From assembly GCF_011761985.1 (NCBI RefSeq), contig NZ_JAASQT010000005.1, forward strand, positions 111,649-175,648: 64,000 bases of DNA, read 5' to 3'. The notes under the pieces were generated by a model. The model saw nothing but the letters and a program-made list of their open reading frames with translations. It ran no database searches and was not told where the DNA came from. Source of the DNA: Brevundimonas terrae. GTDB taxonomy: Bacteria > Pseudomonadota > Alphaproteobacteria > Caulobacterales > Caulobacteraceae. Shown in pieces: positions 47,609-57,468 of the stretch (position 1 is the first letter of the stretch; each line of letters begins with the position of its first letter). Both the position numbers and the translations under genes were made by a program.

Positions 47609-49039
47609 CTAGTTGTCTTGGGTCCAGCTGCCGCCCAGAGCCTTGAACAGGGTGACCTGTGCATTGGCAACGGACTGTTCCGAACCGGCCAGAGCCGCGT
47701 CAGTACCCGCAAGGGTCCGTTCGGCATCCAGCACGCTGAGGAAGTTGTCGACACCGGCGTCGAAACGCATGCGCGACAGTTCAGCCGCGCGCTTGGCCTG
47801 ATCGCGGGCGGTGCGCAGGGCACGTTGACGATCCAGCTCGTTGGCATAGGCCGACAGGGCGGTTTCGGTTTCCTGAAGCGCGGTCAGAACCGTCTGGTCA
47901 TAATCGGCCAAAGCGGCATCGGCGAGGGCATCGGCCTGTTTGATACGGGCCCGCGCCGCGAACACGTTCGGGAAGGACCACGAGATCAGCGGACCAACCG
48001 AGAACCGGAAATTCTCGTCATTGCCCAGATCCGACGAGTCCAGAGCGGTCGAACCCAGCGAACCGCCGAGGCGGACGGACGGGAACATACCGGCCGTGGC
48101 CACATTCACACGCGCACCGGCGGCGGCCAGCTTGGCCTCGGCCTGACGGATGTCGGGGCGGCGGGCCAGAAGGGCCGAACCGTCACCGACCGGAATCGGC
48201 TGCGACAGTTGCGGTGTGGTGTTGCAGGCCTTGGCCGCTTCGCTGGCCTCGGCGGGCGTGCGGCCCGTCAGGGTGGCGAGGCGGAACAGCGCCGCATCAC
48301 GGGCTGCGCGCAAAGGCGGCAGGGTGGCGCGGGTTTGCTCCAGCGCGGCACGGGCGCGGGCCACATCCAGACCATTGCCCGAACCGGCATTGAGCAGGTT
48401 CTGGGTCAGGTCGGCGGTTTGGCCCTGCAGACCGATGGTGCGCTCGGCCACCGCCACCTGTGCGTTGAGGGCGCAGGTATCGACATAGGCGCGGGCGGTT
48501 TCGGCCACCACGGTCACACGCACAACCTCCAGTGCGGCCTCGGCAGCACGGTGGTCGGCACGGGCCGCACGGATGGTGGACTCTACGCGGCCGAACAGGT
48601 CGATCTCGTAGGACATGTCCAGACCGACATCATAGGTGTCGACCTCCGGCAGTTCGGCACCGCCGGCTGCTGGGTTGGTGATGGTCGAGGACTGGGCGCG
48701 GTTGGCCGCACCCGTCACCGTTGTGGACGGCAGACGGTTCGAGCGGGCTTCCGACAGCGAGGCACGGACAGCGCGCAGATTGGCGGTAGCCGCTTCAAGC
48801 TGGTTGTTCTCGGCCAGAGCCTGTTCGATCAGGCCGTCCAGTGTCGGGTCGTTATACAGACGCCACCAGTCGCCCTGTACTGCTGCGGTCGAAACCGCAG
48901 CAGACTGGGAACCGATGAAATCGCCTTGCGACGAAACCGGCGTGGTGGGGACCACAGGCTTGGGACCGACAGCACAGGCTGCCAGCAGGGCTGCCGAACC
49001 GGCGGCCATCATCAGGTTGCGGATTTTAGCAGACATCAA
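47609..49039 (-). CDS. RND efflux outer membrane lipoprotein (NodT/OprM family)
   Basis: The 476-residue TolC-like channel has a lipoprotein signal with LLAAC (acyl Cys22). Two outer-membrane-efflux repeats are seen, with segments such as YNDPTLDGLIEQALAENNQLEAA and the DxSYEIDLFGRVESTIRAARAD block (here DMSYEIDLFG). ARRPDIRQAEAKLAAAGARVNVA is characteristic of the NodT family. It overlaps the permease stop by 4 nt and completes the tripartite pump. Confidence 0.93.
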   Translation of the reverse strand: MMSAKIRNLMMAAGSAALLAACAVGPKPVVPTTPVSSQGDFIGSQSAAVSTAAVQGDWWRLYNDPTLDGLIEQALAENNQLEAATANLRAVRASLSEARSNRLPSTTVTGAANRAQSSTITNPAAGGAELPEVDTYDVGLDMSYEIDLFGRVESTIRAARADHRAAEAALEVVRVTVVAETARAYVDTCALNAQVAVAERTIGLQGQTADLTQNLLNAGSGNGLDVARARAALEQTRATLPPLRAARDAALFRLATLTGRTPAEASEAAKACNTTPQLSQPIPVGDGSALLARRPDIRQAEAKLAAAGARVNVATAGMFPSVRLGGSLGSTALDSSDLGNDENFRFSVGPLISWSFPNVFAARARIKQADALADAALADYDQTVLTALQETETALSAYANELDRQRALRTARDQAKRAAELSRMRFDAGVDNFLSVLDAERTLAGTDAALAGSEQSVANAQVTLFKALGGSWTQDN

Positions 49040-52000
49040 GCATCTCCCTGACGCGGAGCAGCCGGAGCCGGATCCGTATCATTGGGGTCAAAAGGATCGT
49101 GCGGGGTCGAGCCGTAGGTGGTCGGCAACTGACGTTCCTTTTGCGGACCCTGGGGCAGTTTGCCCGCGAGCCAGCGACACACGACATAGAAGACCGGCGT
49201 GAAGAGCAGACCAAAGACCGTCACACCAATCATGCCCGATACCACAGAGATACCCAGCGATTGACGCATCTCGGCACCCGGACCGGTGGACACAGCCAGC
49301 GGCAGAACACCGAAGATGAAGGCGAACGAGGTCATCAGGATCGGACGCAGACGCTGGCGAGCGGCCTGAACGGCAGCATCGAAGCGGTTGAGCCCTTGCT
49401 CGTCCTCGGCCTGTTTGGCGAACTCGACGATCAGGATGGCGTTCTTCGCGGCAAGGCCGACCAGAACCACCAGACCCACCTGAACAAGGATGTTGTTGTC
49501 CAGACCCGTCAGGTTGACCCCGATCAGTGCGGCCAGAATACACATCGGCACGATCAGGATAACCGCCAGAGGCAGGGTGAAGGCTTCGTACTGGGCGGCC
49601 AGCACAAGGAAGACGAACACCACGGCCAGCACGAAGATCATCACAGCCGACGATCCGGCTGCCTTCTCCTGGAAGGCCATTTCGGTCCACTCGTAACCGA
49701 AACCGCTCGGCAGGGTTTGTTCCGCCAGACCTTCCATGAAGGTCAGGGCCTGACCCGAGGAAATGCCCGGTGCGGCCTGACCCTGAAGCTCGGTGGCGGG
49801 GAACAGGTTGTAACGCACCACGCGCGACGGGCCGGAGGCTTCGTACAGGTTGGCAACAGCACCGACCGGCACCATGGCACCCGAGCTGGAACGAACCTTC
49901 AGGTTGGCGATGTCGGAGATGTCATCGCGGTACGACGGCTCTGCCTGTGCCGTCACACGGAAGGTGCGGCCCAGATAGTTGAAGTCGTTGACGTAGCTTG
50001 AGCCCAGATAGATGCCCAGCGTACCGAACACCTGCGAGGGCTGGACGCCCATCATCAGGGCCTTGTTACGATCAACATCGGCGCTGATACGCGGCGATCC
50101 GGTGTTGAACATCGAGAAGACCTGCTGGACGTCGTTCGGATTTTGGGCAGCAGCGCCCATCATCGCGAAGGTTGCGCCTTCGAGGGCTTTGTAACCGGCA
50201 CCCGAACGATCCTGGATCATCATCTTGAAGCCGCCATTACCCATGCCTTGAACAGGCGGGGGCGACAGCATGAAGATTTGCGCATCCTGAATCTGTGCGG
50301 CAGCACCCGTCAGGGCACCGGCCAGAGCGGCAGCGGCCTGATCCTTGTTCGGACGGTCGTCCCAGTCCTTCAGCTTGATGAACATGGTGGCCGAGTTAGA
50401 GCTCATCGAGAAGCTGGAGCCGTCAAGACCGGCCAGAGCAGCAACTTCCTGCACGTTCTCGTTGGCGTTGATGATGCTCAGCGTACGGTTCAGCACATCC
50501 GAGGTACGCTCGAGCGAGGCCCCTGCCGGAAGCTGGATGACGCCGATCAGCACGCCTTGGTCCTGCTCGGGAATGAAGCCCGAGGGCGTATCAACCAGAC
50601 GCCAGCCGGTGACAGCCAGAAGGCCGACATAGACAATCAGAACCACAAATACCATGCGGACCAGACGGGCGGTCAGGGCACCAAAGCGCTCGGACAGCCA
50701 GTCAAAACCGGTATTGAACTTGTTACCGGCCCAACCGATGTAATAGCTGATCGTACCGAAGATGCCCTTCTTGCGAGCGGCGTGATCGTCGTGGACCTTG
50801 TGCGGCTTGAGCAGCAGGGCAGCCATGGCCGGCGACAAAGTCAGCGACAACAGCAGCGAGATCAGGGTGGCCGTAGCAATGGTCACCGCGAACTGGCGAT
50901 AGAAGATACCCGGAATGCCCGGCATGAAGGCGGTCGGTACAAACACGGCGGTCAGCACCAGCGAGATGGCGACCAGCGCGCCCGAAACCTCGGCCATCGA
51001 GCGATAGGCAGCCTCACGCGGGGTCAGGCCTTCACGGATATAGCGTTCGACGTTCTCGACCACGATGATGGCGTCATCGACGACGATACCCACGGCCAGA
51101 ACAAGCGCGAACAGAGATAGCGAGTTGATCGAGTAGCCGAGGCCCAGCAGTACCGCGAAGGTACCCACCAGTGCCACCGGAATAGCCGCCACCGGAATGA
51201 TGGCCGCACGCCAGGTCTGCAGGAAGACCAGCACCACGATCGCCACCAGAATGACGGCTTCAAACACGGCACCGATAACCGAGTCTACCGAGGCCTGAAC
51301 GAACTCGGTCGGGTTATAGGGGACGGTATAGGTGACGCCCGGAGGGAAGTCCTTGGCGATGGCATCCAGCTCGGCTTGAACCAGTTTCGCTGCGGACAGC
51401 GAGTTGGCACCCGGTTGCTGGATGATACCCATGCCGACGCCCGGCTTGCCGTCGAAGCTGGCATTCACGCCATAGTCCTGCGGGCCGATTTCGATACGGG
51501 CCACATCGGACAGACGCGTCACGCGACCTTGTGCATCGCTACGGATGACGACCTGACCGAATTCCTCGGGGGTCTTCAGACGGCCTTGCAGATCGATCGG
51601 AGTCTGGAACTGGGCCGGATTTTCCGGATACGGAGCCTGACCCAGCGAGCCACCGGCGGCCTGGATGTTCTGGGCTTGCAGAGCGCCCACAATGTCCTGA
51701 GCCGAGAGGTTGCGCGCGGCAGCCTTGGTCGGGTCAATCCAGATACGCATGGCATAGTTGCCGCTGCCGAACACCTGAACCGAGCCGACGCCCTCGATAC
51801 GCAACAGGCGGTCGCGCACGGTCGAGTTGGCAAGGTTACCCAGATAGGTGGTGTCGATGGCAGGATCGTCGGAAACAAGCGCCGCCAGCATCAGGAAGCC
51901 GCTGGAGGCCTTGTTGACCATCACGCCGGAGCGACGCACTTCTTCGGGCAGGCGCATCTCGGCCAGAGCCACGCGGTTCTGGACCAGAACCTGTGCGGTA

Positions 52001-52308
52001 TCCAGGTCTGTGCCCGGCTCGAAGGTGACCGTCACGGCCACGGCACCATCTGCCGTCGAGGACGACGACATATAGAGCATGCCTTCAACGCCGTTGACTT
52101 CTTGCTCGATGGGCGCGGCTACGGTCTCGGCCAGAGTCTCGGCCGAGGCCCCCGGATAGGAGGTGTTGATGGTGATGGTCGGTGGCGCGATATCGGGATA
52201 CTGCGCCAGCGGAAGGCTTGGATAGGCAAACGCCCCCACCAGAGTGATGAAGGTGGCGATAACGATCGCGAAGATCGGCCTATCGATGAAAAAGCGGGAG
52301 AAATTCAT
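49036..52308 (-). CDS. RND efflux permease (HAE1 family, AcrB/MexB-like)
   Basis: The 1090-residue inner-membrane proton antiporter has 12 predicted helices around two large periplasmic loops. The N-terminus MNFSRFFIDRPIFAIVIATFITL and the signature GIVVDDAIIVVENVER (TM4 region with paired acidic residues) are AcrB-like. The C-terminus ends in a hydrophilic tail rich in Pro and Asp. It probably exports drugs, detergents or plant-derived aromatics. The gene is 31 bp downstream of the adaptor and coupled to the outer membrane factor. Confidence 0.95.
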   Translation of the reverse strand: MNFSRFFIDRPIFAIVIATFITLVGAFAYPSLPLAQYPDIAPPTITINTSYPGASAETLAETVAAPIEQEVNGVEGMLYMSSSSTADGAVAVTVTFEPGTDLDTAQVLVQNRVALAEMRLPEEVRRSGVMVNKASSGFLMLAALVSDDPAIDTTYLGNLANSTVRDRLLRIEGVGSVQVFGSGNYAMRIWIDPTKAAARNLSAQDIVGALQAQNIQAAGGSLGQAPYPENPAQFQTPIDLQGRLKTPEEFGQVVIRSDAQGRVTRLSDVARIEIGPQDYGVNASFDGKPGVGMGIIQQPGANSLSAAKLVQAELDAIAKDFPPGVTYTVPYNPTEFVQASVDSVIGAVFEAVILVAIVVLVFLQTWRAAIIPVAAIPVALVGTFAVLLGLGYSINSLSLFALVLAVGIVVDDAIIVVENVERYIREGLTPREAAYRSMAEVSGALVAISLVLTAVFVPTAFMPGIPGIFYRQFAVTIATATLISLLLSLTLSPAMAALLLKPHKVHDDHAARKKGIFGTISYYIGWAGNKFNTGFDWLSERFGALTARLVRMVFVVLIVYVGLLAVTGWRLVDTPSGFIPEQDQGVLIGVIQLPAGASLERTSDVLNRTLSIINANENVQEVAALAGLDGSSFSMSSNSATMFIKLKDWDDRPNKDQAAAALAGALTGAAAQIQDAQIFMLSPPPVQGMGNGGFKMMIQDRSGAGYKALEGATFAMMGAAAQNPNDVQQVFSMFNTGSPRISADVDRNKALMMGVQPSQVFGTLGIYLGSSYVNDFNYLGRTFRVTAQAEPSYRDDISDIANLKVRSSSGAMVPVGAVANLYEASGPSRVVRYNLFPATELQGQAAPGISSGQALTFMEGLAEQTLPSGFGYEWTEMAFQEKAAGSSAVMIFVLAVVFVFLVLAAQYEAFTLPLAVILIVPMCILAALIGVNLTGLDNNILVQVGLVVLVGLAAKNAILIVEFAKQAEDEQGLNRFDAAVQAARQRLRPILMTSFAFIFGVLPLAVSTGPGAEMRQSLGISVVSGMIGVTVFGLLFTPVFYVVCRWLAGKLPQGPQKERQLPTTYGSTPHDPFDPNDTDPAPAAPRQGDA

Positions 52309-52339
52309 AATCTAGTTTCCGGCCTTAAGCCCTCTTTCC

Positions 52340-53527
52340 TCAACCTGCGTTGACGAAGGTGGCTGAGGAGGCCGTCGACGCAGCAGTCGTCGGGGCCGGG
52401 TTTGCAGCCGCATCCGAAGGTTTGATCTCGCCGTTCTGGGCCGTGACCTTCTGACCCGGACGCGCGCGTTGCTGACCGTTGATGATGACACGGTCATCAG
52501 GCGTCAGGCCGCTACGCACGACACGCAGACCGTTGACAACCGGACCCAGTTGGACCGGCTTGGCACCGACAGTGCCGTCCTTGGCAACGATGTAGACCAG
52601 ACGACGGGGACCATCGGCAATCACAGCCGAATCCGGAACCAGCATGGCCTGATACGAAGCCGCACCGGCCAGTTGGGCGTGACCATACATGCCCGGCTTC
52701 AGGAAGCCGTTGGCATTGGGGATGACTGCGCGCAGGCGGATCGTGCCCGAGGCCGGATCAATGGCGTTGTCGGTGAAATCAAGCGTACCGGCGTGGGTGA
52801 ACTCGGTTTCGTCCTGCAGGCGGACCTTGATCGGCACAGCACCCTTGGCGGATTCGCGCTGATATTTCAGGGCGGTCGCTTCGGAACCGTCAAAGACGAA
52901 ATAGATCGGCGAACTCGAAACGATGGTCGTCAGGATGTCACCGGCCGAGGAGCCGCCACCGATCAGGTTGCCCGGATCGACGCGACGGTCGGACACGCGG
53001 CCCGAGATCGGGGCGGTGACGCGGGTGAATTCCAGGTCCAGAGTGCGGGCGCGGATTGCGGCATTGGCAGCAGCCAGTGCGGCATCTGCGGTTTGCACAG
53101 CGGCCTTCTTGGCATCGAACTCGGCTTGCGAGACAGCTTGCGAAGCCAGCAGGGTCTCGGCGCGAGCGAGGTCGGCCTTGGCCAGAGCAGACTGGGCTTC
53201 GGCCTGTGCCAACTGGGCGCGGGCGCTGGCCAGAGCAGCCTGGGCAGGGCGCGGGTCCAGAGTAAACAGCAGCTGGCCCTGACGGACAAAGTCACCGTCC
53301 TTGAAGTGAACCTGCTGGATATAGCCGCCAACACGGGCGCGTACATCAACATTGCGGGTGGCTTCAAAACGGCCGGTGAACTCGTCCCAGTCAACAACCT
53401 GTTGGGACAGCGCCGTGGCGACTGTCACGGGTGGCGCGCCTTGGGCCGGGGCTTCCTGACCTTTTGAACAGCCGTAAAGGGCTGCTGTCGCTAAGACAGT
53501 CGCCACCGCGATCTTAACCGTGCGCAT
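52340..53527 (-). CDS. RND efflux periplasmic adaptor lipoprotein (AcrA/MexA-like)
   Basis: The 395-residue membrane fusion protein starts at ATG 53527 (AGGAGA upstream), with signal and lipobox ALYGC (acyl Cys20). A biotinyl-lipoyl-like domain (VRARVGGYIQQVHFKDGDFVRQGQ), a long alpha-hairpin (about 100-165, Ala/Gln rich) and a beta-barrel and proximal domain (KVRLQDETEFTHAGTLDF) follow. First gene of the pump operon; a palindromic operator lies 104 bp upstream. Confidence 0.94.
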   Translation of the reverse strand: MRTVKIAVATVLATAALYGCSKGQEAPAQGAPPVTVATALSQQVVDWDEFTGRFEATRNVDVRARVGGYIQQVHFKDGDFVRQGQLLFTLDPRPAQAALASARAQLAQAEAQSALAKADLARAETLLASQAVSQAEFDAKKAAVQTADAALAAANAAIRARTLDLEFTRVTAPISGRVSDRRVDPGNLIGGGSSAGDILTTIVSSSPIYFVFDGSEATALKYQRESAKGAVPIKVRLQDETEFTHAGTLDFTDNAIDPASGTIRLRAVIPNANGFLKPGMYGHAQLAGAASYQAMLVPDSAVIADGPRRLVYIVAKDGTVGAKPVQLGPVVNGLRVVRSGLTPDDRVIINGQQRARPGQKVTAQNGEIKPSDAAANPAPTTAASTASSATFVNAG

Positions 53528-53630
53528 TGGCACAATCTCCTGGGGTATGAACTCGTTATCCGACCAAACGCGCGAAAAGAGGAGGAGGCGCCAGTCAACA
53601 AGCGTGGACTTAAAGCGTAGAGATACAAGT

Positions 53631-53652
53631 CTTGTCAACAGCTGATGACAAG
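53631..53652. promoter_or_regulatory. Probable TetR operator controlling the efflux pump
   Basis: A 22-bp palindrome with arms CTTGTCAACAG and CTGATGACAAG (one mismatch per arm) is centred on AGCT in the divergent 162-bp region. It lies between the adaptor start (53527) and the TetR start (53690). Size and symmetry suit a TetR dimer pair. Confidence 0.65.
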
Positions 53653-53689
53653 CTCATACTGTGACACTTACGACAGATGAGCTTAATCG

Positions 53690-54271
53690 TTGGTACCAGA
53701 AGCAAAACACCGTTCGCGCAATGCGGTTGCAACGCGGCAAGCCATACTGGACGCGGCACGTACGCGTTTTATGGCACATTCCTATGATGACGTCGGTATG
53801 CGTGATGTGGCGCGCGATGTCGGTGTGGATGCGGCTTTGGTGTCACGCTATTTTGGTGGCAAGGAAGAACTGTTCCTCGACGTTCTGGACAGCTGCAAGA
53901 ACAAGCGCAGCCTGATTGACGGCGATCGTACTGAGTTCGGTCTGCGGGTGGCGCGCCAGATCATCGAAGGTCCAGAGGACGAGGACGATAACGGCTTTAC
54001 GGGCTTGCTGGTGCTGCTGCGCTCGATCGGGTCGTCCAAGGCCATGGATATTGTCCAGCGGACATCGGATGCGAACTTCTTCCAGCCGCTGACAGAATGG
54101 CTGGGCGGCAAGCATGCTGCGGGCAGGGCGCGTCTGTTGGCTGGAATGATTATGGGCGTTGCCATCAGCCGCGAAATGTCGGCGGGCTATTCCGAAGTGG
54201 CCGGCGTTGAACGCGAAACCATGGTCCAGCGTTTTGCAGCCATTCTTCAAGCCGAGGTCGATGCGGGCTAG
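53690..54271 (+). CDS. TetR-family repressor of the efflux operon
   Basis: The 193-residue protein has an N-terminal TetR helix-turn-helix (about 15-60) with DVARDVGVDAALVSRYFGGKEELFLDVL. The remaining helices form a ligand domain (FTGLLVLLRSIGS, ARLLAGMIMGVAISREM). An in-frame TAA (53684-53686) lies two codons upstream and no ATG occurs before the HTH, so TTG 53690 is the probable start, with only weak GAG about 10 nt before it. It is divergent from the pump genes with a palindrome between them. A GTG-started frame at 53661 in another phase is rejected. Confidence 0.88.
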   Translation: MVPEAKHRSRNAVATRQAILDAARTRFMAHSYDDVGMRDVARDVGVDAALVSRYFGGKEELFLDVLDSCKNKRSLIDGDRTEFGLRVARQIIEGPEDEDDNGFTGLLVLLRSIGSSKAMDIVQRTSDANFFQPLTEWLGGKHAAGRARLLAGMIMGVAISREMSAGYSEVAGVERETMVQRFAAILQAEVDAG

Positions 54272-54290
54272 GGCATAGTCGGGGGACGTA

Positions 54291-54328
54291 AAGAAAAAGG
54301 CGGATCGCATGATCCGCCTTTCTTTTTG
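54291..54328. terminator. Bidirectional terminator between TetR gene and leuB
   Basis: AAAGGCGGATC and GATCCGCCTTT flank ATGC/GCAT with U-tails in both directions. It ends the ilv-leu operon on the minus strand 37 bp after leuB and the TetR gene on the plus strand. Confidence 0.88.
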
Positions 54329-54364
54329 TCTGCAATCCAGAGAGCTGGATTAGGCCCAGAGTTT

Positions 54365-55465
54365 TTAAGCCCAGTGCATCGGCACATGGCGGGCTGCGGC
54401 CCAGTGGATGGCACGGATGGCATCGATGATGGCGCGGGTGGCGGCCTCGGTGCCCAGTTCGCCGCCCAGATCACGGGTGACCTGATTGGAGGCCTGAACC
54501 GCCGCCACAGCCGCCTCGATGGAATCCGCCTCGTCTTCCAGTTGGAAGCTGTGGCGCAGCATCATGGCTGCCGACAGGATGGTGCCGATGGGATTGGCCT
54601 TGTCCTGTCCTGCGATATCGGGGGCCGAGCCGTGGATCGGCTCGAACAGGCCGGGGCCGTCCGAACCCAGCGACGCCGACGGCAACAGGCCGATCGAACC
54701 ACCCAGAACCGAGATTTCATCCGACAGGATATCGCCGAACATGTTCTCGGTCAGGATCACATCATAGTCGCGCGGACGCAGGATCAGGTGCATGGCGGCC
54801 GAATCCACCAAGGCATGTTCCAGCGTCACATTGGGGAATTCCTCGGCATGGATGCGGGTGACGGTTTCACGCCACAGGCGCGAGGTTTCCATCACATTGG
54901 CCTTGTCCACCGAGGTGACCTTGCCACGGCGTTGCTCGGCAGCCTTGAAGGCGGCGCGGGTGACGCGCTCGATTTCTTCAACCGTATAGGTGCACAGGTC
55001 CGAGGCCGAGGTATCGGTGCGGGTGCGTTCGCCGAAATAGACGCCGCCGGTCAGTTCGCGGAACACCAGCAGGTCGGTACCCTCGACGATTTCGCGCTTC
55101 AGGGGCGAGCGGTGCGACAGGGCCGGAGACACCTGCAACGGGCGCAGATTGGCAAACAGGCCCATAGATTTGCGGATCGTCAGCAGGCCCTGCTCTGGGC
55201 GAACCGGCTTGCCGTCATATTTCGGATCACCGACCGCGCCCAGCAGCACAGCGTCTGCGGCCACGCAGGCCGCTTCGGTTTCCTTGGGCAGGGGTGTGCC
55301 TGTCGCATCAATGGCCGCGCCGCCGATCAGGTGTTCGGTGAAGCTGAAGGTGTGGCCATAGATGTCGCCCAGACAGGTCAGGACGCGCTGGGCGGCCTTG
55401 GTCACTTCGGGGCCGACGCCGTCACCCGGCAGGACGACGATGTTGAAATTACGTTTCTCGCTCAT
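54365..55465 (-). CDS. leuB: 3-isopropylmalate dehydrogenase
   Basis: The 366-residue decarboxylating dehydrogenase of leucine synthesis has the N-terminal VVLPGDGVGPEVT motif and GAVGDPKYD. The substrate loop lies near RPEQGLLTIRKSMGLFANLRP, and GGSIGLLPSASLG precedes the NAD-binding HGSAPDIAGQDKANPIG. It lacks the NADP-type pattern, so it is NAD-specific. Its ATG overlaps the leuD stop by 4 nt. Last gene of the operon, before a terminator. Confidence 0.96.
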   Translation of the reverse strand: MSEKRNFNIVVLPGDGVGPEVTKAAQRVLTCLGDIYGHTFSFTEHLIGGAAIDATGTPLPKETEAACVAADAVLLGAVGDPKYDGKPVRPEQGLLTIRKSMGLFANLRPLQVSPALSHRSPLKREIVEGTDLLVFRELTGGVYFGERTRTDTSASDLCTYTVEEIERVTRAAFKAAEQRRGKVTSVDKANVMETSRLWRETVTRIHAEEFPNVTLEHALVDSAAMHLILRPRDYDVILTENMFGDILSDEISVLGGSIGLLPSASLGSDGPGLFEPIHGSAPDIAGQDKANPIGTILSAAMMLRHSFQLEDEADSIEAAVAAVQASNQVTRDLGGELGTEAATRAIIDAIRAIHWAAARHVPMHWA

Positions 55466-56064
55466 GGTGCTGTCCTTTGGGGGGCGGTGTCGTTGCGGGT
55501 GGTTTCAAACGCGGCGATCTGGGTGTCCTTGGCCAGAAGCCAGCCAAGCGTATCGACGCCGTCGAGCATGCACTGGCGGGCAAAGGCCTCGACCTTGAAG
55601 CCGACAGGGGCGGCATTGCCGCGCTGGATCTGGTTGTTTTCCAGATCGATGCTGACGGGCTGGTCCTGATTTTGCGCCAGATCGTCCCAGACGTCCTGAG
55701 ATACGACGATGGGCAGAAGGCCGTTCTTCAGGGCATTGGACGTGAAGATGTCGGCAATCTCGGTCGAGATGATCGCACGGAAGCCATAGTCTAGCAGCGC
55801 CCACGGCGCGTGTTCGCGCGACGAGCCACAGGCGAAGTTCGGGCCACCCAGCAGGATGCGGTGCTCGCTCGGGTCGATGCGGTTCAGGATGGCCTCGGGC
55901 TTGGCCGAACCGTCGTCCTCATAGCGCCAGTCATAAAAGGCCAGATCGCCCAGACCCTCACGCGTGGTGGTGGTCAGGAAACGGGCCGGGATGATCTGGT
56001 CGGTGTCGATATTGGCCTGCGACAGGACGACGACCTTGGATGTCAGTTTGGCAAACGGTTCCAT
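55462..56064 (-). CDS. leuD: 3-isopropylmalate dehydratase small subunit
   Basis: The 200-residue swivelling domain partner of LeuC starts at ATG 56064, overlapping the leuC stop (ATGA). Motifs: NIDTDQIIPARFLTTTT and NFACGSSREHAPWAL, both diagnostic. C-terminal extension beyond the core is short. A longer frame reaches 56661 but overlaps leuC entirely in another phase and is not real. Confidence 0.96.
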   Translation of the reverse strand: MEPFAKLTSKVVVLSQANIDTDQIIPARFLTTTTREGLGDLAFYDWRYEDDGSAKPEAILNRIDPSEHRILLGGPNFACGSSREHAPWALLDYGFRAIISTEIADIFTSNALKNGLLPIVVSQDVWDDLAQNQDQPVSIDLENNQIQRGNAAPVGFKVEAFARQCMLDGVDTLGWLLAKDTQIAAFETTRNDTAPQRTAP

Positions 56065-57464
56065 CAGGCGATCTCCTCGGCGGTGGCCAGATGGCCGGCA
56101 ATGGCACTGGCGGCGGCGGTGGCGGGGCTGGCCAGAATGGTGCGGGCACCCTTGCCCTGACGGCCTTCGAAATTGCGGTTGGAGGTCGAGACGCATAGCT
56201 GGCCCTCGCCCACGACATCGCCGTTCATGGCGATGCACATGGAACAGCCGGGGATGCGCCATTCGGCACCGGCGGCGGTGACGATGGTGTGCAGGCCCTC
56301 GGCTTCGGCCTGTTTGCGGACGGCTTCGGAGCCGGGGACGACCAGCATCCGCACGCCATCGGCGACCTTGCGGCCCTTCAGGACCGAGGCTGTGATGCGC
56401 ATGTCCGACAGGCGGCCATTGGTGCACGAGCCGACAAAGACCACATCGACCTTTTCGCTGGTCGTGGCCTGTCCGGCGGTAAAGCCCATATAGGCCAGCG
56501 CCTTGGCATCGGATTCGGATTGAGGCTGGGGGGCGGCCTCGCCAACCGGAATGGCGGCGTCGGGCGTGGTGCCCCATGTCGCCATAGGGCGGATTTGAGC
56601 GCCGTCCAGCGTCACTTCCTTGTCGAAGACCGCGCCTTCGTCGGAGGCCAGTGACAGCCAATCCCTGGCGGCGGCCTCATAGTCGGCGGGTGCAAAGCGG
56701 CGACCGCGCAGCCACTCGATGGTCTTTTCGTCGGGCGCGATCATACCCGCCCGCGCCCCCGCTTCGATGGACATGTTGCACAGGGTCATGCGCCCTTCCA
56801 TGTCCAGCGAACGGATGGCCTCGCCCGCATATTCGATGACATAGCCGGTGCCACCGCCAAAGCCGATGGTGGCGATGATGGCCAGAGCCACATCCTTGCC
56901 CGACACGCCGTTTTGCAGTTGACCGTTCACCGTCACGCGCAGGGTCTTGGCCTTGCGCTGGATCAGGCACTGGGTGGCCAGAGTATAGCCAACCTCTGAT
57001 GTGCCGATACCAAAGGCCAGAGCGCCGAAGGCGCCGTGGGTGGCGGTATGGCTGTCACCGCAAACAACCGTCATACCCGGCTGGGTCAGGCCCAGTTCGG
57101 GGCCCATGACGTGGACCACGCCGCGCTGGTCACTGTCCCAGCCTGCCAGTTCGATGCCGTGGCGCTTGGTATTGGCTTCCAGAGTCTCGACCTGTTTGCG
57201 AGCCTGCTCGGTGACATAGGGCAGCTTGCCGTCAGGACCGGAGGGCAGGGTCGGGGTGGAATGGTCCAGCGTGGCAAAGGTGCGATCAGGGCGGCGCACC
57301 TTCAGGCCGCGAGCATCCAGTTCTGCAAAGGCCTGCGGCGAGGTGACCTCGTGAACCAGATGCAGGTCCACATACATCACACCGGGGGTGGATTGCGTCT
57401 CGGCCACGACGACGTGACGTTGCCAGACTTTTTCATACAGGGTTTGGGGCTGGGTATTCGACAT
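56064..57464 (-). CDS. leuC: 3-isopropylmalate dehydratase large subunit
   Basis: The 466-residue aconitase-family protein isomerises 2- to 3-isopropylmalate. The 4Fe-4S cysteines are in [11 protein letters not shown] and [11 protein letters not shown]. Substrate motifs include [28 protein letters not shown] 57464 gives the normal N-terminus [14 protein letters not shown]; a TTG at 57482 lies inside ilvE coding sequence. It starts 4 bp after the ilvE stop. leuA, the first committed enzyme, is not in the window. Confidence 0.96.
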   Translation of the reverse strand: MSNTQPQTLYEKVWQRHVVVAETQSTPGVMYVDLHLVHEVTSPQAFAELDARGLKVRRPDRTFATLDHSTPTLPSGPDGKLPYVTEQARKQVETLEANTKRHGIELAGWDSDQRGVVHVMGPELGLTQPGMTVVCGDSHTATHGAFGALAFGIGTSEVGYTLATQCLIQRKAKTLRVTVNGQLQNGVSGKDVALAIIATIGFGGGTGYVIEYAGEAIRSLDMEGRMTLCNMSIEAGARAGMIAPDEKTIEWLRGRRFAPADYEAAARDWLSLASDEGAVFDKEVTLDGAQIRPMATWGTTPDAAIPVGEAAPQPQSESDAKALAYMGFTAGQATTSEKVDVVFVGSCTNGRLSDMRITASVLKGRKVADGVRMLVVPGSEAVRKQAEAEGLHTIVTAAGAEWRIPGCSMCIAMNGDVVGEGQLCVSTSNRNFEGRQGKGARTILASPATAAASAIAGHLATAEEIA

Positions 57465-57468
57465 GATC

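Noticed and set aside
53661..53915. GTG-started frame overlapping the TetR gene
   Set aside because: Composition is Trp/Met/Arg heavy with no motif; the +1 frame carries the TetR helix-turn-helix.
55462..56661. A 399-codon version of leuD
   Set aside because: The first half overlaps leuC in another phase and is low-complexity Arg/His; the family N-terminus starts at 56064.
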